The notes beneath the pieces are model-generated. The model was not told the DNA's origin. It saw nothing but the letters and a program-made list of their open reading frames with translations, and did no database searches. The position numbers and the translations under genes were made by a program. 64,000 bases of DNA from Corynebacterium lowii (GTDB lineage: Bacteria; Actinomycetota; Actinomycetes; Mycobacteriales; Mycobacteriaceae): positions 1 to 64,000 of the forward strand of contig NZ_LKEV01000007.1 in the NCBI RefSeq assembly GCF_001412085.1. The letters are read 5' to 3'. Below, piece after piece: positions 20,245-29,193 of this stretch. Within the stretch, counting starts at the first letter, position 1; each line of letters opens with the position of its first letter.

Positions 20245-21234
20245 ATGCACAGTAACCAGATTCATCTTGCCTCCCGCCCCACCGGCTGGCCCCAGCCCGA
20301 GAACTTCCGCACCGTGCGCGCCGAACTCCCCGACCTCAACGAGGGCGAGGTACGCGTGCGCAACGAGTACATCTCCGTGGACCCCTACATGCGCGGACGC
20401 ATGAGCGACGCCCCCAGCTACATCCCGCCCTTCGAGCTCGACGCCCCCATGACCGGCTCCGCCGTGGGGCGCGTCATCGAATCGCGTGCCGACGCCCTCC
20501 CCGAGGGCACGCTGGTCACCCACCAGCAAGGCTGGCGCGACGTCGCCCAGGGCCAGGCGGCGGAGTTCCGCGCCGTGACCGACTTTCCCGGACACTCCCC
20601 CTCGGTGTACCTGGGCATCTTGGGAATCACCGGCATGACCGCCTACGCCGGACTCACCCGCATTGGCAACCTCAAGCCGGGCGATACCGTCTTTGTTTCC
20701 GGAGCAGCCGGGGCCGTGGGCAGCGCCGTGGGACAGATCGCACGCCTGCTCGGAGCCGAGCGCGTGATTGGTTCAGCCGGCGGACCGGAAAAGGCCGCCA
20801 TGCTCACCGAACGCTACGGCTTTGACGTGGCCCTGGACTACAAGGCCGCGCCCATTGCGGAACAACTGCCCACCGGGATCGACCTCTACTTTGACAATGT
20901 GGGTGGCGACCACCTGGAAGCCGCCATCGGCGCCATGAACCGCTTTGGCCGCCTGGTGGAATGCGGCATGATTAGCCAGTACAACCTGGAAACTCCCCAG
21001 GCCGGGCCGCGCAACATGACGGAGATCGTGAAGAAATCGCTACGCATTGAGGGATTCACGCTGGGCGACCACCTGGATGTGGCGCCCGAGTTCCTGGAAA
21101 AGGCCGTGCCGTGGCTGAGAGATGGCTCCCTGGTGTACGAGGAGACCGTGGTGGAGGGGCTGGATAACACCGTGGAGGCTTTTCTGGCGATGATGCGCGG
21201 GGCTAATAAGGGGAAGATGGTGGTGAAGGTTTAG
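20245..21234 (+). CDS. Zinc-independent NADP-dependent oxidoreductase (CurA/leukotriene reductase type)
   Basis: This medium-chain dehydrogenase/reductase (329 aa) probably reduces enone or 2-alkenal double bonds. It has YISVDPYMRGRMSD near residue 38, TAYAGLTRIGNLKPGDTVFVSGAAGAVGS with the AAGAVGS nucleotide loop (about 135-163), DLYFDNVGGDHLEAAI and GRLVECGMISQYN. Zinc ligands are absent, as expected for this subfamily. The start was chosen at MHSNQIHLASRPTG because a -10-like TAAGAT lies 8 bp upstream. It sits on the opposite strand inside the split crt locus; a link to carotenoid metabolism is not supported. Confidence 0.85.
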   Translation: MHSNQIHLASRPTGWPQPENFRTVRAELPDLNEGEVRVRNEYISVDPYMRGRMSDAPSYIPPFELDAPMTGSAVGRVIESRADALPEGTLVTHQQGWRDVAQGQAAEFRAVTDFPGHSPSVYLGILGITGMTAYAGLTRIGNLKPGDTVFVSGAAGAVGSAVGQIARLLGAERVIGSAGGPEKAAMLTERYGFDVALDYKAAPIAEQLPTGIDLYFDNVGGDHLEAAIGAMNRFGRLVECGMISQYNLETPQAGPRNMTEIVKKSLRIEGFTLGDHLDVAPEFLEKAVPWLRDGSLVYEETVVEGLDNTVEAFLAMMRGANKGKMVVKV

Positions 21235-21448
21235 GGGATAGAAAGCAGGAACCCCAGGTCGCATGCAGCGGCAGAGGCGTTCCTGGGGCTTTCAAGGGGT
21301 ACAGCAGCACCCCTTTATCTAAGCGCGAACCCCGGTGCACAGTCTTCCAGGCTGCGTCCGGGGCCACTTCCTCACCAGCATCAACTGGGGCTAACTAGAG
21401 AATAGAGATGTGGTCCTCGTAGTGCAAGAAGGATCCACAGCAAAAGAA

Positions 21449-21479
21449 TCGGCTCATTCCCAATAAAGGGAAGAGCCGA
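21449..21479 (-). terminator. Terminator after the truncated AAA ATPase gene
   Basis: The hairpin TCGGCTC(A)TTCCC / GGGAAGAGCCGA has one bulged base. It is followed on the minus strand by a T-rich run (TTCTTTTG). It lies 50 bp beyond the stop at 21530. Confidence 0.75.
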
Positions 21480-21529
21480 CCATTTTGTAAGTAAGCATAG
21501 CATGTCTTGCTGCTCCCCCGTTTGCACGC

Positions 21530-22105
21530 TTATCTGGCATCGTCCTCATTGAGGCGCTCCATGTCTTTGAAAGAAAACCTCTCAGCGTATGACTTTGATT
21601 CCGTGAGTTTCTTCTTCAAAATAGGGAGGCCTATCAAGACAAGCAAGAAGGGCAAACTCTCTATCGAGGCCATCTGAGCACACGAGGCTAAGGCGGCTAA
21701 TTCTTCCTTATCCAGATCTTGCGCCTCATCAATAAGCACGGCTAGCCCTCTTCTTTGCTCTTTTAACTCCGTGGCTGTACCACGGATCAGTTTTTTCACG
21801 TCAATTTCTAGAGCGCCGCTATCAGTGCCGCCGCCCAACACCGTTTGCAGGTCTTTACCCTGCTGTTTTGCTTCTAACTGGCAAACAACCCATTCCTTGT
21901 TCCTCGCGATTCTCGCCATCTCTGCGAGGAGCACGGTCTTACCCACTCCCCTATGCCCGCACAAGATATGTGGGGCATCAATAAAGCCGTAGTCCGTGGC
22001 CCGGTCTAGGGAGACATCCCAGTCCTCAAGTTCTTGTTCGCGTCCCACCAGTGCCACGGGCTTCATCGCTGCATGTAGCGTGTACGGGTTTCTCTGAGTA
22101 TTCAT
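21530..22105 (-). CDS. AAA ATPase, C-terminally truncated, coupled to crtB
   Basis: This P-loop ATPase fragment (191 aa) has Walker A GHRGVGKTVLL (about residues 49-59) and Walker B GLAVLIDEAQDLD (about 120-131). It then ends soon after a sensor-like FLLVLIGLPIL strand, at MERLNEDDAR. Relatives with the VGREQEL start are usually about twice as long, with a C-terminal helical or winged-helix part, so the second half is probably missing. The ATG overlaps the crtB stop (ATGA), so the two are translationally coupled. A terminator follows. Whether the short form is functional cannot be told. Confidence 0.65.
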   Translation of the reverse strand: MNTQRNPYTLHAAMKPVALVGREQELEDWDVSLDRATDYGFIDAPHILCGHRGVGKTVLLAEMARIARNKEWVVCQLEAKQQGKDLQTVLGGGTDSGALEIDVKKLIRGTATELKEQRRGLAVLIDEAQDLDKEELAALASCAQMASIESLPFLLVLIGLPILKKKLTESKSYAERFSFKDMERLNEDDAR

Positions 22106-22953
22106 CTTTTATTCCCCGCCGGAACCGCGCCCCGCACCGCCAACCACGCCTTGCGGTACCCCGACACCCGCACCCGCCGCCGCTCCAACTCCGCGGCCGG
22201 GGTGCGCGCTATCTCCTCCAAGAGGTCCGCGTAGATATTCCGCGCCGCCGCCACCGTGCCCCGCGCGCGGCGCGGGAGCAGTGCTAACCCCGGCGAGGCG
22301 GCGGTAAAGTCTCCCCGAATCTCCTCCACGATCTCGGTCTTGCGGTTCTCGGTCAGGGGCACCTCGTAGTAGCGCCGCCCCAACCTTGCGGAATCGTCGC
22401 CAAGGTCACGCAGGAAGTTCACCTTTTGAAAGGCGGCCCCCAGGCGGCGGGCGGAATCGTCCATCACCGCGCGTTCTTGCAACGGCACGGAGCGTCCCCG
22501 TAGGAAGATCGCCACGCACATTAATCCAATGACCTCGGCGGAGCCGTACACGTAGCGGCACAACTCCGCCTCCCCCATCGAGTCCGGTTCAATATCAGCC
22601 CGCATGGAGGCAAAGAAGGCCCGCACCCAGGCTTCCTCGAAGCCACAGGCCCGCGCGGTGAGCCCAAAGGCGTGCACCACGGGGTCGGGGGAAAAACGTT
22701 CGCGCAGCACACTCACGGCGGCGGCCTCGTAGGCATCAAGGCAGGCGGCCACATCAATGCCGGCCTCGGCACCCACCCCATCAACGATCTCATCGGCCAC
22801 GCGCACCAGGGCGTACAGGGCGCGAATATCCGCACGCACCTGCGCGCCCAGCAGGCTCGTGGCCAGGGAGAAACTAGAGGAATACGCCCCTAGCATGTGG
22901 GCTGCGGAGCGCGCGGCGAGGGCGTCGAAAAGCGCGAGGCGGCTGGTGTGCAC
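22102..22953 (-). CDS. crtB: Phytoene/squalene synthase family protein
   Basis: This enzyme (283 aa) joins two geranylgeranyl diphosphates into phytoene, the first committed carotenoid step. The first Asp-rich motif is VRVADEIVDGVG (about residues 48-59). The second is in AAFQKVNFLRDLGDDSARLGRRYY (about 165-190), the CrtB signature. The 3' end overlaps the start of the truncated AAA ATPase by 4 bp. The gene begins 11 bp downstream of the CMD/AhpD gene on the same strand, so it could be read through from the ABC transporter operon. Its product would feed CrtI. Confidence 0.88.
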   Translation of the reverse strand: MHTSRLALFDALAARSAAHMLGAYSSSFSLATSLLGAQVRADIRALYALVRVADEIVDGVGAEAGIDVAACLDAYEAAAVSVLRERFSPDPVVHAFGLTARACGFEEAWVRAFFASMRADIEPDSMGEAELCRYVYGSAEVIGLMCVAIFLRGRSVPLQERAVMDDSARRLGAAFQKVNFLRDLGDDSARLGRRYYEVPLTENRKTEIVEEIRGDFTAASPGLALLPRRARGTVAAARNIYADLLEEIARTPAAELERRRVRVSGYRKAWLAVRGAVPAGNKR

Positions 22954-22963
22954 GGGGAAGATT

Positions 22964-24013
22964 TTAACGGAACCTGCGGGGTAGCTCCGGTTCTCCCAGG
23001 CTGAGCATGAGGCGGTTGGCCCACTGGAAGAAGGCGGCGGAGTTAATCACGTCCACCACGGCGGTATCGTTCAGGCCCGCCTCGCGCAGGGCGCGCACGT
23101 GAGAGATGTTGAAGGTAATGGGGGTATCGGTGAGCGCGCGGGCGGCGTCGCGCACCGCGTTCCACTGGGCGGAGCCGAGGTCGGCGGCCACGCCCTCGGA
23201 TAGCAGGCGCTCGATGTCCTCGCGGCGGCCCGATTCCTGGATTGCGCGGCCCGCGTGCACGGAGGCGCAGTACACGCAGCCATTCACCCGGGAGACCACG
23301 GTGGCGGCGAGTTCGCGCTCGGCGCGGCCCAAGCCGCCCTCGGTGTTGTAGAAGATGTCGAGGTCAGTCAAAGTGCGGGCCTTCAGGGCGCGGGGGTCGC
23401 GGGCGAGCAGGCGGAAGTACTCGGACTTCTCCCGCTCCGGCTTGATGAGCGCGGCGCGCTGCTCCTCGGTGAGTTCTTCTGCCGGAGGCACCCAGGGGCG
23501 CCAGCCCAGGGAATGCGAAACGAAGTGGGCGGGGCGCGCCATGCCGGGGTAGGTGCGCACCTCGAAGCCGCGCGGCACTGCATCGCGCAGGGGCTCATAA
23601 GAAAACATCACTCGAAGCCCATGAATCACCCGCACCTGAAAAGCCACAAACCCAATCAGCTGCCCCATCGCCACCACCTGATCGGGGCTCCACCCCTCGC
23701 GCGCCAGCTCCTCAATATCGGCGGCATTGGCGCTGGCGGGCCGGGTAGCCAACTGGTACGCCCAGTGCAGGGCGGCGGGCGCTGCCACCTCGGGCTCATC
23801 TGCCACCAGGTCCCGGTAAAAAGCCACGGCGGGCTCCACCCCGGAGGCCTCGGCCACAATGAGGGCCAGCCGGTAGCGCAGCCCCGCGGTCAGCAGGTCG
23901 CCCTCTAACAACGCCTCGAAAGCCTCCTGGGCGTTCTCCTTTGCCTGGGGGCGGGCCTGGCGCAGGGCGTCGAGCGCGGGCTCGTCAATAAGCAGCGAGA
24001 TGATGTCCGTCAT
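22964..24013 (-). CDS. Fused CMD-domain / alkylhydroperoxidase-like protein
   Basis: This 349-residue protein joins two carboxymuconolactone-decarboxylase-fold parts. The N-terminal half (about 1-160) resembles the CMD proteins of the Avi_7170 type. The C-terminal half resembles Avi_7169-type alkylhydroperoxidase-domain proteins and holds the redox motif VNGCVYCASVHAGRA (CxxC, about residues 244-258). In other bacteria these two are separate neighbours of a KPN_01854-type peptide/nickel-like ABC importer; here they are fused and lie just downstream of such an importer (13 bp after the ATPase stop). The role is unknown; peroxide or radical handling of the imported compound is a guess. Confidence 0.75.
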   Translation of the reverse strand: MTDIISLLIDEPALDALRQARPQAKENAQEAFEALLEGDLLTAGLRYRLALIVAEASGVEPAVAFYRDLVADEPEVAAPAALHWAYQLATRPASANAADIEELAREGWSPDQVVAMGQLIGFVAFQVRVIHGLRVMFSYEPLRDAVPRGFEVRTYPGMARPAHFVSHSLGWRPWVPPAEELTEEQRAALIKPEREKSEYFRLLARDPRALKARTLTDLDIFYNTEGGLGRAERELAATVVSRVNGCVYCASVHAGRAIQESGRREDIERLLSEGVAADLGSAQWNAVRDAARALTDTPITFNISHVRALREAGLNDTAVVDVINSAAFFQWANRLMLSLGEPELPRRFR

Positions 24014-24026
24014 GCGTTTCTTCCTC

Positions 24027-25640
24027 TCATAATCCCAGGTTCAGCCCGCCATCCCGGTAGCGCTGCCCCGGAACGGCCTGCAAGAGCGCCCTGGTGTATT
24101 CCGATTGCGGGTTATCAAAAACCTCGGCGGCCGTGGCGTATTCCACCTGCTCGCCGCGGTGCATCACACTGACAGTATCGGCCATCTGGCGCACCACCGC
24201 GAGGTCGTGTGAGATGAACACGTAGGTCAGCCCCAGGTCCTCCTGGAGGCGGTGTAGCAGGCGGATAATCTGCGCCTGCACGCTCACGTCGAGGGCGGAG
24301 ACCGCCTCATCGAGCACCACCAACTCCGGCTCCACGATGAGCGCGCGGGCCAGGGCCACGCGCTGGCGCTGGCCACCGGAGAGTTCCGCGGGCCTGCGCT
24401 GAGCGAGCGCGGGGTCGAGGGAAACCAAGTCCAGATAATGCGCCACGCGCTCCCTCACCTCGCCGCGAATCTCGCCGCTCCCCGCACGCGGGGCAATATT
24501 GCGCAGCGGCTCCGCCACGGAATACTCCACGCTGCGGCGGGGGTCCAGGGAGGAATAGGGGTTCTGGTACACCAACTGCACGCGGCGTCGAAAAGCCCGC
24601 AGCGCCTTGCCCTCGCGCTGCGGCACGGGGGCACCACCAAAAAGCACCTCTCCCGCGCTCGGCCGCCCAAAGCCCGCGATCATGCGCCCGGTGGTGGTCT
24701 TACCGGAACCGGACTCCCCCACGATCGCATGCGTGCTGCCCGCCGCCACCTGAAAACTCACGTCGTCCACGGCCTTGACCGCACCAAAGCGCTGCTCCAC
24801 GCCGCGCACCTCAAGCAAAGGCGTTTCGCTTATCGACGCCGCCTGCACCCCCTCCGCGCGCACCGGCTCCCGGCGCGCGGTGATCAGCGAGGGGGCGTCG
24901 GCAAGCAACTGTTTGGTGTAGGCGGCCTGCGGTTCGGTGAGCACGCGGGCGGCCAGGCCCGATTCGCGCACCTGACCGCGCTCCATCACCACGATCTCAT
25001 CGGCGCGATCACCCGCCACCGCGAGATCGTGGGTGATGAGCAGCACGCCGATATTGCGCGTGCGGCGTACCTCGTCGAGGAGGTCGAGGATCACCTTTTG
25101 CACCGTGACGTCGAGCGCCGAGGTGGGCTCATCGGCAATGATGAGGTCTGGTTCCAGGGCCAGGGCGGCGGCGATGAGCGCGCGCTGCTTCAAGCCCCCG
25201 GAAAGTTCGTGGGGGTACTGGCGGGCGCGACGAGCGGGGTCGTCAATGCCCACCGCCGCCAGCAGGTCCACCACGCCGGAGGTATCCCGGCCATGAATAG
25301 CCAGGGGCTCGGCCACCGCCGCGCCGATGGTTTTCAGCGGGTTCAAAGAATTATGCGGGTCTTGGGGAATCAACCCCATGCGGCGGCCCCGCAGGCCCCG
25401 CCACTGGCGTTCGCTCAAACCCGTGACCTCCTGACCATCGAAGGCGATGCTGCCCGCCTCCACGCGGGCGCTCGGCGGGAGCAAGCCCAGGCTGGCCAGC
25501 GCCGTGGTGGACTTGCCCGAACCCGATTGCCCCACCACGCAGGTCATGGCCCCGCGACGAACCTCCAGGCTCACCCCGCGCACCGCGGGGTTGCCACCGT
25601 AGGAGACGCTGAGATCGCGGATACTCAACAGAGCAGACAT
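24027..25640 (-). CDS. ABC transporter ATPase with two nucleotide-binding domains (Dpp/Opp/Ddp type)
   Basis: This 537-residue protein contains two full ATPase domains in tandem, as if DppD and DppF were fused. Domain 1 has Walker A GQSGSGKSTT (about residue 38) and Walker B DLIIADEPTSALD. Domain 2 has Walker A GESGSGKTTTG (about 307), signature LSGGQRQRVALARAL and Walker B ELVVLDEAVSALD. It energises the two permeases encoded directly upstream and ends 13 bp before the CMD/AhpD gene. In domain 1 the signature reads LSGGLKQRALIAAAL, with Leu-Lys in place of the usual Gln residue. Confidence 0.9.
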   Translation of the reverse strand: MSALLSIRDLSVSYGGNPAVRGVSLEVRRGAMTCVVGQSGSGKSTTALASLGLLPPSARVEAGSIAFDGQEVTGLSERQWRGLRGRRMGLIPQDPHNSLNPLKTIGAAVAEPLAIHGRDTSGVVDLLAAVGIDDPARRARQYPHELSGGLKQRALIAAALALEPDLIIADEPTSALDVTVQKVILDLLDEVRRTRNIGVLLITHDLAVAGDRADEIVVMERGQVRESGLAARVLTEPQAAYTKQLLADAPSLITARREPVRAEGVQAASISETPLLEVRGVEQRFGAVKAVDDVSFQVAAGSTHAIVGESGSGKTTTGRMIAGFGRPSAGEVLFGGAPVPQREGKALRAFRRRVQLVYQNPYSSLDPRRSVEYSVAEPLRNIAPRAGSGEIRGEVRERVAHYLDLVSLDPALAQRRPAELSGGQRQRVALARALIVEPELVVLDEAVSALDVSVQAQIIRLLHRLQEDLGLTYVFISHDLAVVRQMADTVSVMHRGEQVEYATAAEVFDNPQSEYTRALLQAVPGQRYRDGGLNLGL

Positions 25641-26444
25641 TTAGGCCGCCTTTCTGATGATGTGGGCGAGGTGATTGGCCGCCAGCACCACGGCCACCAC
25701 CACCAGGCCCGGCAGCAAGGTGAGCCAGCCCGCCGTGGCGATGTAATTGCGGCTTTCCGCGATGAGCAGGCCCCACTCCGGGGTGGGCGGCGGGGTGCCA
25801 TAACCGAGGAACCCCAGGGTGGCTAACTGCAACATCGCGGAACCAAACTGCACCGCCGCCAGGGCCACAACGGGGGTGAGCGAATTGGGCAGCACGTGGC
25901 GCAGCACCACCTGAGTGCGCGTGGCCCCGGAACCATAGGCGGCCTCCACGTAATCCTGCTCCACCACGGAGAGCACCTGCGCGCGGGCCAGGCGGGCAAA
26001 GGTGGCAATGGAGGTCACGCCCACCGCCAGGGCCGCGTGGAAGGTGCCCTGCCCCACCGCGATAATCACCGCCAGGCTCAGCAGCAGGCCGGGAATGGCC
26101 AGCAGCACGTCCATCGCGCGCATGACCAGCGTATCGACGCCCCCGCGCCACACCCCGGCGAGCACGCCCAGGGCCGTGCCCACCACGAGGCCGAAGAGCA
26201 CCGCAATCACCGCTCCGAGGAGCGACTGCCGCGCCCCGTAGACCACGCGGGTGTAGAGATCGCGGCCCACCTCATCGGTGCCAAACCAGTGCTGGGCACT
26301 CGGTGCCAGCAGGGCTTGGGTATCCCCGCCCGAGATCGGGTCCTGGGAGGTGAAAAGACCAGGAATGAGAGCCCAGGCCAGCACCAGCAGGAGAATGCCA
26401 GCGGAAAGCAGAGTGGCAGGGTTGCGCCATGTCTGTGTGCTCAT
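25641..26444 (-). CDS. ABC transporter permease (DppC-like)
   Basis: This inner-membrane permease (267 aa) has about six membrane segments. The ATPase-contact loop reads DYVEAAYGSGATRTQVVLRHVLPN (about residues 163-186). The N-terminal segment is followed by the periplasmic GTDEVGRDLYTRVVYGARQSLL motif typical of DppC/OppC proteins. Its ATG overlaps the stop of the upstream permease (ATGA) and its own stop abuts the ATPase start. It is part of a five-gene import operon. Confidence 0.9.
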   Translation of the reverse strand: MSTQTWRNPATLLSAGILLLVLAWALIPGLFTSQDPISGGDTQALLAPSAQHWFGTDEVGRDLYTRVVYGARQSLLGAVIAVLFGLVVGTALGVLAGVWRGGVDTLVMRAMDVLLAIPGLLLSLAVIIAVGQGTFHAALAVGVTSIATFARLARAQVLSVVEQDYVEAAYGSGATRTQVVLRHVLPNSLTPVVALAAVQFGSAMLQLATLGFLGYGTPPPTPEWGLLIAESRNYIATAGWLTLLPGLVVVAVVLAANHLAHIIRKAA

Positions 26445-27415
26445 GCTTGGGCCTCCTGGGGTTGGGTGGGTGTACCTTTTTTAGCTCTGCGCAGGCGGGG
26501 ATCGAGTACCGGATAGAGCAGGTCCACCACCAGATTGATGAGCACGAAGGCCGCCGCCGCGATCACCACCACGGCCATGAGCACGGCGGTATCGCGCTCC
26601 GCCACGGCGGATAGGGTGAGCGCGCCGATGCCATTGCGGGCAAAGACCTGCTCCGTCACCACGGAACCACCCACCAATTCCCCAAAGAGCACACCGGCCA
26701 TCGTCACGGCGGGCAGCAGCGCATTGCGCAACACCACACGCCACAGCAGCCAGCGCGGGCTGGCCCCGCGCGCCCGCACCGTATGGATGAAGGGCTGTTC
26801 TAATACCTCGTCCATGCTGCGCAGCAACACCTGGGCCAAGGGCGCGGCCACCGGCACCGCCAGAGTGAGCGCGGGCAATATCAAAGCCTGCACCGAGGAG
26901 GCGTCAATCACCGGCACCCAGCCCAGGCGGAAGGAAAATACCTGAATGAGCAGGATACCCAGCCAAAAACTGGGCAGGGAGACCAGCAGCGGCGGGGCGG
27001 CCCGGAAGAGTGCGCGCAGCCAGGAAAAGGGTCCGAAGCTGGCCGTGATAGCCACCGCGCCCGCCAGGAGCACCCCGAGTACGAAGGCCGTGAGCGCCAA
27101 GGCCAGGGTGGAGGGCAGGGCCTGGCCGATGAGTTCGGCCACCGAGGTGCCGGAGGAAACGGAATAACCGAAGTCCCCGGTAATAAAGCCGCCCAGGCTG
27201 CGCGCGTAGCGCAGCAGCACCGGCTCATCCTCCCCAAAGACCTCCCTCATCTGGGAGATTTGTTCGGCGTTGAGGCCCAGGGACGGGTCCTCGTAGCGGG
27301 CCTGCACGGCGTCGCCCGGCAGGGCGCTGAGCAGGATAAAGGCGAGGCTAAAGGCGGCCCATAGCACCACGAGCGCCTGGCCCACCCGGCGCGCGAGAGC
27401 AGGTAGCGAGTACAT
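26441..27415 (-). CDS. ABC transporter permease (DppB-like)
   Basis: This 324-residue permease has an early hydrophobic segment (LVVLWAAFSLAFILLSALPGDAVQARY), the GDFGYSVSSGTSVAELIGQALPSTLALA region of the DppB/OppB family, and about six membrane spans. The coupling loop is in RARGASPRWLLWRVVLRNALLP (about 214-236). Its ATG shares one base with the stop codon of the substrate-binding lipoprotein gene. It pairs with the DppC-like permease downstream. Confidence 0.9.
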   Translation of the reverse strand: MYSLPALARRVGQALVVLWAAFSLAFILLSALPGDAVQARYEDPSLGLNAEQISQMREVFGEDEPVLLRYARSLGGFITGDFGYSVSSGTSVAELIGQALPSTLALALTAFVLGVLLAGAVAITASFGPFSWLRALFRAAPPLLVSLPSFWLGILLIQVFSFRLGWVPVIDASSVQALILPALTLAVPVAAPLAQVLLRSMDEVLEQPFIHTVRARGASPRWLLWRVVLRNALLPAVTMAGVLFGELVGGSVVTEQVFARNGIGALTLSAVAERDTAVLMAVVVIAAAAFVLINLVVDLLYPVLDPRLRRAKKGTPTQPQEAQA

Positions 27416-29040
27416 TAACCTTCCTCCTTCAGGGTCACGGCGTAAAAGGAGGGGCGCCCAATGGCCTCGGTGGCAAAGCCCTCCACGCGGGGCTGCAAGC
27501 CGTAGACCTGGGGTTCCTCGAAGATGGGCAACACGTAGGCCTGCTCGGAAAGGTAATCCTGCAACTCCCCTACCGCCTGGCGGCGGGCCTCATCATCGCT
27601 GAGCGCATAAAAGGCATCTACTTTTTCTTGCAGCGCCGGGTCCCCCAGGGAGCCATCGGTGGCCTCGTTGAGCAGGGAATTACGACCTTGGCCGTCCACC
27701 CAATTGGGTAGCACGTCCAGGCTGGCGCGCCCCACCATCGAGTGCCGCACCTGAATCACCTCTTGGTTCTTCATGGCGGCCTGCTGGGCGGCGCGATCTC
27801 CGGGGTGGAGGTTCACCTCCACCCCGATCTCACGGAGCATTTCTTGCACCTTGGTCACCATCTGTTTGGAGCGCGGCTGCGGCACGGCCTCGTTGAAAGT
27901 AAGGCTCAACCTCTGGCCCTCCTTGGTGCGGATACCATCGGGGCCGGGGAGCCAGCCCGCGGCGTCGAGAAGCTCCCGGGCGCGCTGCGGCTCAAAGCGA
28001 TAGTACTCGGCCTGATCCTTGTATCCCAGCGCGGTGGAAGCCAGCAGCGAGGTACCCTCCGCGTAGGAATCGGAGAAGAGGGTGCGGATAATCAAATCCC
28101 GGTCAATGCCGTACATGAGCGCCTGGCGCACCCGAATGTCCTGCAAGAGCGGGTGGCGGAAGTGAAAGTGAAAGGCGTTGTCCACGCCATTGGTGGCCGC
28201 GGAGTAAATCTCCAGGCCCCGGCCACGAATGTGCTGTTCATCGGGGGCCTCCACCTGGCGGATCACCTCGGCCTGGCCGGAGGTCAGCGCGCCGGTGCGC
28301 ACCGAATCCTCCGCCGCGAGCGTAATGTGCAGGCGCTCTAATTCGGCTGGCCCCTGGTGATCGCCGCGGGCCGGGGGCGCCCACTGATAATCCTCACGGG
28401 CGCTCAACTCCAGGTCCGTGCCCAGCTTCTCCCCCTCGATGGTGAAGGGGCCGGAGCCGGAGATCGCGGTGGCGTTGCCGGGGGCAAAGCCCGTGGCGTC
28501 CAGGTCCAGGGTGGTATTGGAAAGGAGCGCCTGGTTCATCGTGGAGGTGGCCTGGGGGAAGTCCGGGGCGGGCTTGCTAAAGCGGAAGCGCACCGTGAGC
28601 GCATCGAGGGCCTCGGCGGATTCCATGCCGCTTAGTTGCTCGGAGGGAGTGAGTTTGCGCTCCGGGTCGCCCTGGGCATAGAGGGTGTAGTTCTTGGCCA
28701 CGTTGGCGGCGTCGAGCGGCGAACCATCGGAGTAGGTGATGCCCTCGCGCAGACGGAAGGTGAACTCGGTGGCCTCCGCGTTGGATTCGGGGAGGCCAGC
28801 GGCCACCCAGGGGTGGAGTTCCAGGGTCTGCGGGTCCTGCCAGAGCAGGCGGTCGGCAATGTTATTGAGCACCCCACCGTTGGGGTAATAGCCCGCCAGC
28901 GGCGGGTAGAGACTATTGAACATGCCCGCCTCCACGTAGGTGAGGCTGGTAGTGGAGCGGGGTGCGGCGCAGGAGGCCAGGCCAAGGGTTAAGGCCAGGG
29001 CACTCAGGAGCGCGGCCGTGGCGCGCAGCAGTTTCTTCAT
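27415..29040 (-). CDS. ABC transporter substrate-binding lipoprotein (family 5, KPN_01854-like)
   Basis: This 541-residue solute-binding protein has a lipoprotein signal: MKKLLRATAALLSALALTLG, then the lipobox LASC (about residues 21-25). The mature protein has the layout of peptide/nickel-type binding proteins: YYPNGGVLNNIADRLLWQDPQTLELHPWVAAGLPE, FTFRLREGITYSDGSPLDAANV and VRQALMYGIDRDLI. It captures the unknown substrate of the importer. The CMD/AhpD partner points to the KPN_01854-type group, whose substrate is not established. It is the first gene of the operon. The promoter region, shared with a divergent FAD protein, carries two inverted repeats. Confidence 0.88.
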   Translation of the reverse strand: MKKLLRATAALLSALALTLGLASCAAPRSTTSLTYVEAGMFNSLYPPLAGYYPNGGVLNNIADRLLWQDPQTLELHPWVAAGLPESNAEATEFTFRLREGITYSDGSPLDAANVAKNYTLYAQGDPERKLTPSEQLSGMESAEALDALTVRFRFSKPAPDFPQATSTMNQALLSNTTLDLDATGFAPGNATAISGSGPFTIEGEKLGTDLELSAREDYQWAPPARGDHQGPAELERLHITLAAEDSVRTGALTSGQAEVIRQVEAPDEQHIRGRGLEIYSAATNGVDNAFHFHFRHPLLQDIRVRQALMYGIDRDLIIRTLFSDSYAEGTSLLASTALGYKDQAEYYRFEPQRARELLDAAGWLPGPDGIRTKEGQRLSLTFNEAVPQPRSKQMVTKVQEMLREIGVEVNLHPGDRAAQQAAMKNQEVIQVRHSMVGRASLDVLPNWVDGQGRNSLLNEATDGSLGDPALQEKVDAFYALSDDEARRQAVGELQDYLSEQAYVLPIFEEPQVYGLQPRVEGFATEAIGRPSFYAVTLKEEG

Positions 29041-29063
29041 GCCGTACTTTCCGGAAAGCGTAT

Positions 29064-29154
29064 ACAGATCTGTCTATTTTAAACTGAGGTAAGCACCAGC
29101 ATGTTTATCACAGGGTAGCCGCAATCACAATATTTATATAGACAGTTCAGTCTA
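29064..29154. promoter_or_regulatory. Divergent control region with two inverted repeats
   Basis: Between the ABC operon and the FAD protein lie the palindrome ACAGATCTGT (29064-29073) and the inverted repeat TAGAC-N6-GTCTA (29139-29154), 66 bp apart. Both contain an AGAC/GTCT element. They may be operators for one regulator of the divergent genes. No regulator gene is adjacent. Confidence 0.4.
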
Positions 29155-29193
29155 GCACTGGCTCGCAGCCTCCCCTATGCCACAATGGAGGCC

